From: Comamonadaceae bacterium
Lineage (GTDB): Bacteria > Pseudomonadota > Gammaproteobacteria > Burkholderiales > Burkholderiaceae_C
Reading direction: 5' to 3'
DNA: 35,450 nucleotides
NCBI GenBank assembly: GCA_947450255.1
Contig: CANFVA010000011.1
Coordinates: 1-35,450, forward strand
Shown: piece by piece, positions 26,314-33,343 of the stretch
Layout: every line of letters begins with the position of its first letter
How positions within the stretch are numbered: the first letter of the stretch is position 1
The notes under the pieces: generated by a model
The model's database searches: none
What the model was told of the DNA's origin: nothing
The model's input: the letters and a program-made list of their open reading frames with translations, nothing else
Position numbers and translations under genes: made by a program

Positions 26314-27755
26314 TTGGCTTGGGCGGGCCCCAACAGGTATTCCACCAGCAAACCGACTGGCCGGCCGGTGGCGCCTTTTTGCGCCCCGCTCTTCCAGGCA
26401 CTGCCGGCGATATCCAGATGGGCCCAAGGGAATTTGTCGGCAAAGCGCTGTAAAAACTTAGCCGCCGTCACCGCCCCGGCGGCGCGCCCGGCCACGTTGG
26501 CGACATCGGCGAAGTTGGTTTTCAGGCCTTCGGCGTATTCTTCGTCCAGCGGCATGCGCCAGCACAGGTCTTGCGCCCTGTCACCGGCACTGGCCAAAGC
26601 CTGGGCCAGGTCCTCATGGTCCGAGAACATGCCGGTACGCACCGCGCCCAGCGCGATGACGCAAGCGCCGGTCAGGGTGGCGATGTCCACTACCGCCGTG
26701 GGCTTGAAGCGTTCGGCATAGGTCAGGGCGTCACACAGTATCAGCCGGCCTTCGGCGTCGGTATTGAGGATTTCTATCGTTTGGCCGCTCATACTAGTGA
26801 CCACGTCGCCGGGTTTGACCGCTTTGCCATTGATCAGGTTTTCGCAGGATGGAATCAGGCCCACGACATTGATAGCGGGTTTGAGCAGCGACAAGGCCTT
26901 GAAAGTACCGAGCACGCTGGCGGCGCCGCACATGTCGAACTTCATCTCGTCCATTTCAGGGGCGGGCTTGATAGAAATGCCGCCGCTGTCAAACGTAATG
27001 CCTTTGCCCACGATGACGGCCGGCGCCTTGGTCTTGGCGGCGCCTTCGTAGCGCAGCACAATAAAGCGTAGCGGCTGGTCTGAGCCTTGGGCAACGGCCA
27101 TGAAAGAACCCATGCCTAGCTTGGCCACCTCGCGCGGTCCCAGCACGGTACAGCTGATTTTGGGGTGCTTGGCCAGGGCCTGGGCAGCGCTGGCCAAATC
27201 GGTAGGTGTGGCTAGATTGGCCGGGCGATTGGCCCATTCTTTGGCTAACTCTACGCCCGCGACCACCGCCACGGCGCGCTCAAAAGCGGCTTTGACCGGC
27301 GCTACCTGGGGAACGCCAATCAATGCTTTTTGGAGACTGCGCGGCTGCGGCTTGGATTTGCTGGTGGTGTAGACATAGGTGCTGTCGGCCACGGCCAGAA
27401 CAGCCGCACGTACCGCCTCGGCGCTGGCCGTACCCACAAAACACAGGACCAAGCGCTTGAGGCTGGCCGATTTGCCCAGGCCCAAGGCCGCTTGCAGCGC
27501 GCTTTTGACCTGCCGGGCCTTGCCCTCGCCTGCACTGGCCAGTACCACCCGCACGGCGGCACACGGGCTGGGCCGGTACAGCGCCAGGCATTTGCCGACG
27601 CTGGTTTCCAGATCGCCCGACTTCAGGGCGCCGCCTAGCAGCTGGGATAGCGGGTCTTTTGCAGGTTTAAAGTCCTTGGGCACCAATACCACCAACAAAT
27701 CGCATTTTTCGGCGGCGGCAGCGGCCAGATCCAAGGCTTTGACTTCAAAGTTCAT
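26310..27755 (-). CDS. pepA: Leucyl aminopeptidase (M17)
   Basis: A cytosolic hexameric dimanganese/dizinc exopeptidase; in E. coli it also binds DNA in Xer recombination and carAB control. The 481-residue protein carries the M17 signature NTDAEGRLIL. The metal-binding block is VGKGITFDSGGISIKPAPEMDEMKFDMCGAA, and the C-terminal block is FLQRFADKFPWAHLDIAGSAW. An SD-like AAAGGG precedes the ATG. It is divergent from lptF with only 23 bp between start codons and is coupled downstream to holC. Confidence 0.97.
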   Translation of the reverse strand: MNFEVKALDLAAAAAEKCDLLVVLVPKDFKPAKDPLSQLLGGALKSGDLETSVGKCLALYRPSPCAAVRVVLASAGEGKARQVKSALQAALGLGKSASLKRLVLCFVGTASAEAVRAAVLAVADSTYVYTTSKSKPQPRSLQKALIGVPQVAPVKAAFERAVAVVAGVELAKEWANRPANLATPTDLASAAQALAKHPKISCTVLGPREVAKLGMGSFMAVAQGSDQPLRFIVLRYEGAAKTKAPAVIVGKGITFDSGGISIKPAPEMDEMKFDMCGAASVLGTFKALSLLKPAINVVGLIPSCENLINGKAVKPGDVVTSMSGQTIEILNTDAEGRLILCDALTYAERFKPTAVVDIATLTGACVIALGAVRTGMFSDHEDLAQALASAGDRAQDLCWRMPLDEEYAEGLKTNFADVANVAGRAAGAVTAAKFLQRFADKFPWAHLDIAGSAWKSGAQKGATGRPVGLLVEYLLGPAQAK

Positions 27756-27778
27756 AATTCACCCTTTCAACGGCGTCC

Positions 27779-28879
27779 ATGTTATTCCATTCCTCTATCC
27801 GCAAGGAACTTGCGCGTACTTTTGGCGCCACCCTGGTAATCCTGATTACCGTGGTGATGACCACGACCGTGATTCGAACACTGGGCGAGGCCACGCGGGG
27901 CGTCTTCAATCCCACCGATGTCATGATCATCATGGGCTACTCGGTGCTGTCGCAGTTGCCGGCCATCCTGTCCTTTAGTCTGTTTTTGGCAGTTGTCAGT
28001 GTGCTTACCCGCATGTACCGTGACAGTGAAATGGTGATCTGGCTGGGCAGTGGCCGGGGCCTTACCAGCTTGATCCGGCCGCTTTTGCGCTTTGCTTGGC
28101 CGATTTTTGTGTTGATTCTGACCTTGGCTCTGCTGGTCTTACCTTGGGCTTTTGGCCAAATTGAAGACCTGCGCGACAAATACCAAAAACGCAGTGACGT
28201 CGCCCGGGTGGAGCCCGGCCAGTTTCAGGAGTCGGCCAGCGGGGACAAGGTGTTCTTTATAGACAAAGACAGCACCAACAAAGAACAGGGCATCAACGTT
28301 TTTTTGGTGACACGTGAGCGCGGCCTAGAAACTGTTACGTCCGCGAGCCGCGGTACGGTACAGGTGCTCAATGGTCAAAAACACCTGGTACTGGATAACG
28401 GGCAGCGCGTCGAAATCGCCAGCGACACACACGAAACCCAATTTAGCACCTTCGAGCGCTACACCATCAAGCTCGGCATTGACGCGCCCACCGCCCGCAA
28501 TTTCGCACCCGCCACCACCCTGTCAACACCCGCGCTGCTGGCCTCCGCGTTGCCCGAACACCGGGGTGAACTGGTATGGCGTGTCGGCTTCTTTTTGGCC
28601 GCGATCAACGTTATTTTTCTGGGCTTGGCGGTTTCGGGCTTTAACCCCCGCGTCGGACGGGCCAGCAACTTGGTATTCGCCTTTTTGGCCTATTTGGTGT
28701 ATTTCAATTTACTCGCCCTGGGTAAAAGCTGGGTGGAAACTGGGCAAATGCCCGCTGCGCAACTTTTACTGTACCTACACGGTGGGGTGTTTTTACTCAG
28801 TTGCCTGTGGCTCACGGTCCGCCAAAACCATTGGACATTGCCCGCGCCTGCGCGATGGCTGGCAGGAGCACGCCAATGA
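27779..28879 (+). CDS. lptF: LPS export ABC transporter permease LptF
   Basis: One of the two transmembrane subunits of the LptB2FG transporter that extracts LPS from the inner membrane. The 366-residue protein has the YjgP/YjgQ layout. The N-terminal coupling helix and first helices include FHSSIRKELARTFGATLVILITVVMTTT, and MYRDSEMVIWLGSG is the characteristic cytoplasmic segment. A periplasmic beta-jellyroll spans about residues 125-245, and three more helices run from about 265. It ends in an ATGA overlap with lptG. Start-to-start distance to divergent pepA is 23 bp, so its promoter must lie inside pepA. Confidence 0.95.
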   Translation: MLFHSSIRKELARTFGATLVILITVVMTTTVIRTLGEATRGVFNPTDVMIIMGYSVLSQLPAILSFSLFLAVVSVLTRMYRDSEMVIWLGSGRGLTSLIRPLLRFAWPIFVLILTLALLVLPWAFGQIEDLRDKYQKRSDVARVEPGQFQESASGDKVFFIDKDSTNKEQGINVFLVTRERGLETVTSASRGTVQVLNGQKHLVLDNGQRVEIASDTHETQFSTFERYTIKLGIDAPTARNFAPATTLSTPALLASALPEHRGELVWRVGFFLAAINVIFLGLAVSGFNPRVGRASNLVFAFLAYLVYFNLLALGKSWVETGQMPAAQLLLYLHGGVFLLSCLWLTVRQNHWTLPAPARWLAGARQ

Positions 28880-29982
28880 ACACATTGCGCAAACTCCTGT
28901 ACGCCGAAGTTGTGGGCGCGGTCACGCTGGTCCTCTTGGCTTTTAACGCCCTGTTTTCGTTTTTTGATCTCACCGATGAGCTCCAAGCCATAGGGAATCA
29001 CCAGACGCTGGGGTACACCATCACCCAAGCCCTGGCCTATGTGGCCTTGATGGTCCCTAGCCATTTATATGAACTTATGCCGATCGCGGTACTCATAGGC
29101 ACCATTTTTGTAATGGCGCGCCTGGCGCAAAGCTCGGAGTTCACCATCTTGCGTACCAGCGGACTAGGCCCCTGGCAAGCCCTGCGCACACTGATGATGC
29201 TGGGCATGGCCTTTGTCCTATTGACCTTTGCGCTGGGCGATTATTTGGCGCCCGTCGCCGATAAAGCGGCACAGGCCATTAAGGCCAAAGCCATGGGCCA
29301 GGTATCCTTGGGGCGCACCGGCGCCTGGATCAAAGACAAGCAGGTCTACAGCAGTTTTTCCGTCAACGTGGGCGCCCTGGACGGCGCCGCGGGGATGAAA
29401 GGCATCCGTATTTTTGAGCTGGACAACCGAGGACAAATTGTTTCACTCATGCAAGCCGATAGCGCCCAATTCGGACCAGGGCAGTCCTGGACATTGCAAG
29501 ATGTCACGCGTACCGAATTTATGAATATGGGCACGACGCAAGCGCAAGCCAACACCACCCATTTTGCGCAACTGAGCTGGCTCAACCAAATCAGCGCGGA
29601 GATGGTGGCCTCCGCACTGGTTCGGCCAGAGCGCATGGGCACGCTGGATTTATTTCAATACGTACGCCACCTCAACGCCAACGGGCAGTCCACCCAAAAA
29701 TACGAAATCCAGTTTTGGAAGAAAGTGTTTTACCCCTTGAGCTGCCTGGTTATGGTCATGTTGGCCCTGCCTTTTGCGTATTTGCACTTTCGCAGCAGCG
29801 GCACCACGCCGATGGTCTTCGTAGGCGTCATGGCCGGGATTAGTTTCGTATTGCTCAACAACCTGGTCGGCGACTTGGGCTATCTGCAAGGCTGGCAAGC
29901 TTGGTTCACCGCTGCCCTGCCAGGGCTCATTTATTCCTTTATTTCGCTGGCCGCCTTTGGCTGGCTGGTAGCACGCCAGTGA
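28876..29982 (+). CDS. lptG: LPS export ABC transporter permease LptG
   Basis: The second permease of LptB2FG. The 368-residue protein begins MNTLRKLLYAEVVGAVTLVLLAF, carries LYELMPIAVLIGTIFVMARLAQSSEFTILRTSG typical of LptG, a periplasmic domain, and three C-terminal helices (VMLALPFAYLHFRS through LAAFGWLVARQ). The track ORF starts 25 codons early. The ATG at 28876 overlaps the lptF TGA. Its own TGA overlaps the cbiX GTG, so the three genes are tightly coupled. Confidence 0.95.
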   Translation: MNTLRKLLYAEVVGAVTLVLLAFNALFSFFDLTDELQAIGNHQTLGYTITQALAYVALMVPSHLYELMPIAVLIGTIFVMARLAQSSEFTILRTSGLGPWQALRTLMMLGMAFVLLTFALGDYLAPVADKAAQAIKAKAMGQVSLGRTGAWIKDKQVYSSFSVNVGALDGAAGMKGIRIFELDNRGQIVSLMQADSAQFGPGQSWTLQDVTRTEFMNMGTTQAQANTTHFAQLSWLNQISAEMVASALVRPERMGTLDLFQYVRHLNANGQSTQKYEIQFWKKVFYPLSCLVMVMLALPFAYLHFRSSGTTPMVFVGVMAGISFVLLNNLVGDLGYLQGWQAWFTAALPGLIYSFISLAAFGWLVARQ

Positions 29983-30359
29983 GCCAACCGAGCCAAGCCC
30001 CGCCGCGCGCCATCGTGCTATTCGCCCATGGCTCGCGCGACCCCTTGTGGCACCGGCCAATCCAGGCCGTAGCCGACGCCATTGCGCTTCGCGCGCCGGG
30101 GACCTCGGTGGCCTGCGCGTATTTGGAACTGAGCGCGCCCGATCTGCGCACCGCCTGCGCCGCGCTGATCGACCAGGGCGCGGGTGCGCTGACGGTGGTG
30201 CCGATGTTTTTGGGCGTTGGGAAACATGCGCGGGAGGACTTGCCCGCCCTGATGCAGCAATTACACGCCCAATGGCCGCAAATTGACTTCGCACTCCAAA
30301 CCGCCGTCGGTGAAAACCCACGCCTGGTAGAACTTTTAGCGGACATTGCGCTGGGATAA
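29979..30359 (+). CDS. cbiX: CbiX/SirB-type sirohydrochlorin chelatase, short form
   Basis: CbiX-type enzymes insert cobalt, or in SirB iron, into sirohydrochlorin for cobalamin or siroheme. The 126-residue single-domain form has the metal-binding FAHGSRDPLWHRP at the N-terminus and VVPMFLGVGKHAREDLP later, carrying the family's active-site histidines. The GTG at 29979 overlaps the lptG TGA (GTGA) and gives MSQPSQAPPR; the track start lies in lptG. A cysB-type regulator follows, and siroheme is the cofactor of sulfite reductase, so ferrochelation for sulfur assimilation is a reasonable inference. Confidence 0.85.
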   Translation: MSQPSQAPPRAIVLFAHGSRDPLWHRPIQAVADAIALRAPGTSVACAYLELSAPDLRTACAALIDQGAGALTVVPMFLGVGKHAREDLPALMQQLHAQWPQIDFALQTAVGENPRLVELLADIALG

Positions 30360-30372
30360 CTGCACCGAAAAG

Positions 30373-30416
30373 ACTAAATTAATGCATAATGAATGAATTC
30401 TTTAGCTTAATTTAGT
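30373..30416. promoter_or_regulatory. Inverted repeat spanning the cysB promoter
   Basis: ACTAAATTAA (30373-30382) and TTAATTTAGT (30407-30416) form a perfect 10-bp inverted repeat with a 24-bp spacer. A -10-like CATAAT (30385-30390) lies inside. The right arm ends one base before the cysB ATG and takes the place of the SD, which is absent. It could be an autoregulatory operator or an RNA hairpin over the start. Confidence 0.55.
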
Positions 30417-30417
30417 T

Positions 30418-31371
30418 ATGAATCTTCACCAATTTCGCTTTGTCCAGGAAGCCGTGCGGCACAACCTGAACCTGACCGAAGCGGCCAAGGCCCTGCATAC
30501 CTCCCAGCCGGGCGTCTCCAAAGCCATCATCGAACTCGAACATGAGCTGGGCATTGAAATCTTCACCCGCCACGGCAAACGCCTCAAGCGCGTGACCGAG
30601 CCGGGTCGCCATGTTGTGGGCAGCATTGACCTGATCATGCGCGAGCTGGGCAATCTCAAGCGCATCGGCGAGCAATACAGCCAGGAAGACAGTGGCACCC
30701 TGTCCATCGCCACCACCCATACCCAAGCGCGCTACGTGTTGCCGGAAAAAGTGGCCAGCCTGCGCGCTAGCTTTCCCAAGGTCAACGTCAGCCTGCACCA
30801 GGGTGCGCCCGACCAGGTGGCGCGTATGTTGATCGACGAGGTCGCCGAAATCGGCATTGCCACTGAGTCGCTGGCCTCTTATCCGGAACTGGTGACCCTG
30901 CCCTGCTACGAATGGCAGCACATGCTGGTGATGCCAGTGGACCACCCGCTGGCATCACGCACCCGCATCACGCTCGAAGATGTGGCTGCAGAGCCGCTGA
31001 TCACCTACCACCCATCGTTCACCGGCCGCACCAAGATCGATTCCGCTTTTGCCGCGCGCAAACTGCAGCCGCGCATCGCCTTGGAAGCCATTGACTCAGA
31101 CGTGATCACCACTTATGTGCGCCTGGGCCTTGGCCTGGGCATAGCCGCCGAAATGGCGGTGCGTGACTTGCAACAAGAAGGCGGCAAAAGCGGCTTGGTG
31201 GTGCGCCCTGCGGGCCAGTTGTTTGGCCACAACATGACGCGGGTGGCTTTCAAGCGCAGCGCCTATTTGCGCAATTTCGTTTATACCTTTACCGAACTGC
31301 TCAGCGAGCGCCTGAATCGCCACACCGTAGAGCGCGCCATGGGCGGGCATTTCACCGATTCGGACATTTAA
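30418..31371 (+). CDS. cysB: CysB-type LysR-family transcriptional regulator
   Basis: CysB activates sulfate-assimilation genes in response to N-acetylserine. The 317-residue protein has the family N-terminus MNLHQFRFVQEAVRHNLNLTEAAKAL and the winged helix TSQPGVSKAIIELEHELGIEIFTRHGKRL. The effector domain includes ATTHTQARYVLPE, a Thr-rich ligand site as in CysB/Cbl, and SDVITTYVRLGLGLGIAAEMA. Length matches E. coli CysB (324 aa). CysB and its paralogue Cbl cannot be told apart here. The AT-rich promoter with a large inverted repeat suggests autoregulation. Confidence 0.93.
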   Translation: MNLHQFRFVQEAVRHNLNLTEAAKALHTSQPGVSKAIIELEHELGIEIFTRHGKRLKRVTEPGRHVVGSIDLIMRELGNLKRIGEQYSQEDSGTLSIATTHTQARYVLPEKVASLRASFPKVNVSLHQGAPDQVARMLIDEVAEIGIATESLASYPELVTLPCYEWQHMLVMPVDHPLASRTRITLEDVAAEPLITYHPSFTGRTKIDSAFAARKLQPRIALEAIDSDVITTYVRLGLGLGIAAEMAVRDLQQEGGKSGLVVRPAGQLFGHNMTRVAFKRSAYLRNFVYTFTELLSERLNRHTVERAMGGHFTDSDI

Positions 31372-31393
31372 GCCCGCAGCAGCTAAGCAGACC

Positions 31394-32575
31394 ATGCCAA
31401 ACAGCGCCCCCACCCAGCCCGCATTTGCTACACCGGCCTTGCGCAGCCGCTTGCCGGACGTGGGCACCACCATATTTACCGTGATGTCGGCGCTGGCCAC
31501 CGAGCACAAAGCCGTCAACCTGGGCCAGGGTTTCCCAGACTTTGCCTGCGACCCGGTCTTGCTAGATGCCGTCAGCCAAGCCATGCACCAAGGCCACAAC
31601 CAATATCCGCCTATGGCGGGCGTACCGGCGTTGCGCGAAGCGGTGGCCGAGAAGCTGACGCGCCTTTACGGCCACAGCTACCGCGCAAGCGATGAGATCA
31701 CCATCACAGCGGGCGCCACGCAAGCGATTATTTCCATCGTGCTAGCGGTTGTGCACCCGGGCGACGAAGTGATCGTGCTCGAACCCTGCTACGACAGCTA
31801 CCTGCCCAATATCGCGCTAGCCGGCGGTGTGGCGGTGCGCGTTCCCTTGACGCCCGGCACTTTCCGCCCGGACTTTGACAAGATTGCTGCCGCGATCACA
31901 CCGCGTACACGCTGCATCATCATCAACTCGCCGCACAACCCGAGCGGCACCATATGGCGCCGCGCCGACATGCTGCGCCTGCAGGAAATTCTGGCGCCCA
32001 CCCACGTGCTTTTGATCAGTGACGAGGTTTATGAACACATGGTCTATGACGGCGCGGCGCATGAAAGCGCAGCGCGCTACCCCGGGTTGGCGGCGCGCAG
32101 CTTTATCGTCTCCAGCTTTGGCAAAACCTACCATGTCACCGGTTGGAAAGTGGGCTTTGTGGCAGCCCCGGCGGCCCTGAGCGCCGAGCTGCGCAAAGTG
32201 CACCAGTTCAATGTATTTACCGTGAACACGCCGGTGCAATACGGCTTGGCCGCCTACATGCGGGAGCCTGGCCGCTACCTGGAGTTACCTGCTTTTTACC
32301 AGCGCAAACGCGATCTATTTCGCCAAGGCTTGGAGAAGACCAAGTTCCGCCTGCTGCCCAGCGAAGGCACTTTTTTCCAATGCGCAGATATTTCGGATAT
32401 CAGCGATAAAAGTGAAGCCAATTTTTGCCGTTGGTTGACCATAGAAATCGGCGTCACCGCGATCCCGATGTCGGCTTTTTACCGCGACGCTTTCGACCAA
32501 AAAATCGTGCGGTTTTGTTTTGCCAAAGAAGAATCCACGCTGCGCGAAGGTCTGGCCCGCCTGGCCCAACTTTAA
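31394..32575 (+). CDS. ybdL: Methionine-type aminotransferase (YbdL-like)
   Basis: A class I/II PLP aminotransferase. The 393-residue sequence closely follows E. coli YbdL as I remember it: LPDVGTTIFTVMSALA, NLGQGFPDFACDP, NSPHNPSGT, ISDEVYEHMVYDG, and the PLP-lysine motif SSFGKTYHVTGWKVG, ending in FCFAKEESTLREGLARL. YbdL prefers methionine as amino donor, and such enzymes can complete methionine salvage. It follows the cysB-type gene by 22 bp, which fits a sulfur amino-acid theme, although specificity is inferred. No clear SD precedes the ATG. Confidence 0.92.
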   Translation: MPNSAPTQPAFATPALRSRLPDVGTTIFTVMSALATEHKAVNLGQGFPDFACDPVLLDAVSQAMHQGHNQYPPMAGVPALREAVAEKLTRLYGHSYRASDEITITAGATQAIISIVLAVVHPGDEVIVLEPCYDSYLPNIALAGGVAVRVPLTPGTFRPDFDKIAAAITPRTRCIIINSPHNPSGTIWRRADMLRLQEILAPTHVLLISDEVYEHMVYDGAAHESAARYPGLAARSFIVSSFGKTYHVTGWKVGFVAAPAALSAELRKVHQFNVFTVNTPVQYGLAAYMREPGRYLELPAFYQRKRDLFRQGLEKTKFRLLPSEGTFFQCADISDISDKSEANFCRWLTIEIGVTAIPMSAFYRDAFDQKIVRFCFAKEESTLREGLARLAQL

Positions 32576-32587
32576 GAAAGCCACACC

Positions 32588-32965
32588 ATGTCCTACCTTG
32601 ATGACCCCCGCGTATTTTTTGCCGCTGAACGCACCCTGCTGGCTTGGCAACGGACCGCGATAGCGCTGGTAGGGCTAGGCTTTGTCGTAGAGCGCTTTGG
32701 CTTGTTTGTGCGCATGGTCAATGCCGGTAACAGCGCACACCCCGTAGCCGACGGCCTGCCCACGGTATGGTTTGGACTGGCATTTTTGGTCTTGGGCGCT
32801 ATTGTCTCGGCCATGGCGGCCCACCAATACCAAGGCTTTGTGCGCACGCTCACGTACCCGGAAATTCCACGTGGCCACCACACCTGGCTGGGCCCTTTGC
32901 TCAACTACGGGCTATCGGCCTGCGCCTTGGCGATGGCCGCCTGGTTTTTGCATTCGGCCACTTAA
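32588..32965 (+). CDS. DUF202 (YidH-type) membrane protein
   Basis: A 125-residue small membrane protein with the DUF202 N-terminus DDPRVFFAAERTLLAWQRTAIALVGLGF and three predicted membrane helices (about residues 20-38, 58-76 and 100-121). Function is unknown for the family. AAGAAAG lies just upstream of the ATG, and the gene starts 12 bp after the aminotransferase stop. Confidence 0.88.
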   Translation: MSYLDDPRVFFAAERTLLAWQRTAIALVGLGFVVERFGLFVRMVNAGNSAHPVADGLPTVWFGLAFLVLGAIVSAMAAHQYQGFVRTLTYPEIPRGHHTWLGPLLNYGLSACALAMAAWFLHSAT

Positions 32966-33004
32966 ACAGACAACTGCTTTTTCCCACCTCCTGCCCATTG
33001 CACT

Positions 33005-33340
33005 ATGCCCTTGACCATCAGCGCCCACACCGACGGCTTTGCCACCGCACCCCAAATAGCCCCCGAGGACATGCCCGCCATCGCCGCGCACGGCTTTAGC
33101 ACCGTGGTGAACAACCGCCCCGATGGCGAAGGCGGGCCGGATCAACCCAGCTCCGAGACCATGGCGCTAGCGGCGCAGGCAGCGGGTTTGAAGTACCACT
33201 ATCTACCGGTGAGCAGCGGCCAAATTACGCCCGAACAAGTGGCCAGCTTTGCTGCCATCGTGGCCGCTGCCAAAGGGCCGGTACTGGCCTTTTGCAGAAG
33301 CGGCGCGCGCTCTACCAATATCTGGCACATGGGCCAATAA
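33005..33340 (+). CDS. TIGR01244-type phosphatase-like (Blh) domain protein
   Basis: A 111-residue protein of the DUF442/TIGR01244 family, related to tyrosine-phosphatase folds and found fused to beta-lactamase-like sulfur dioxygenases in Blh proteins. Evidence: GFATAPQIAPEDMPAIAAHGFSTVVNNRPDGE at the N-terminus and the P-loop FCRSGARS (C-x5-R) near the C-terminus. Its activity is not established from sequence. Family members are often linked with sulfide or sulfane-sulfur metabolism. It ends 3 bp from the convergent hrpA stop. Confidence 0.85.
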   Translation: MPLTISAHTDGFATAPQIAPEDMPAIAAHGFSTVVNNRPDGEGGPDQPSSETMALAAQAAGLKYHYLPVSSGQITPEQVASFAAIVAAAKGPVLAFCRSGARSTNIWHMGQ

Positions 33341-33343
33341 GGT

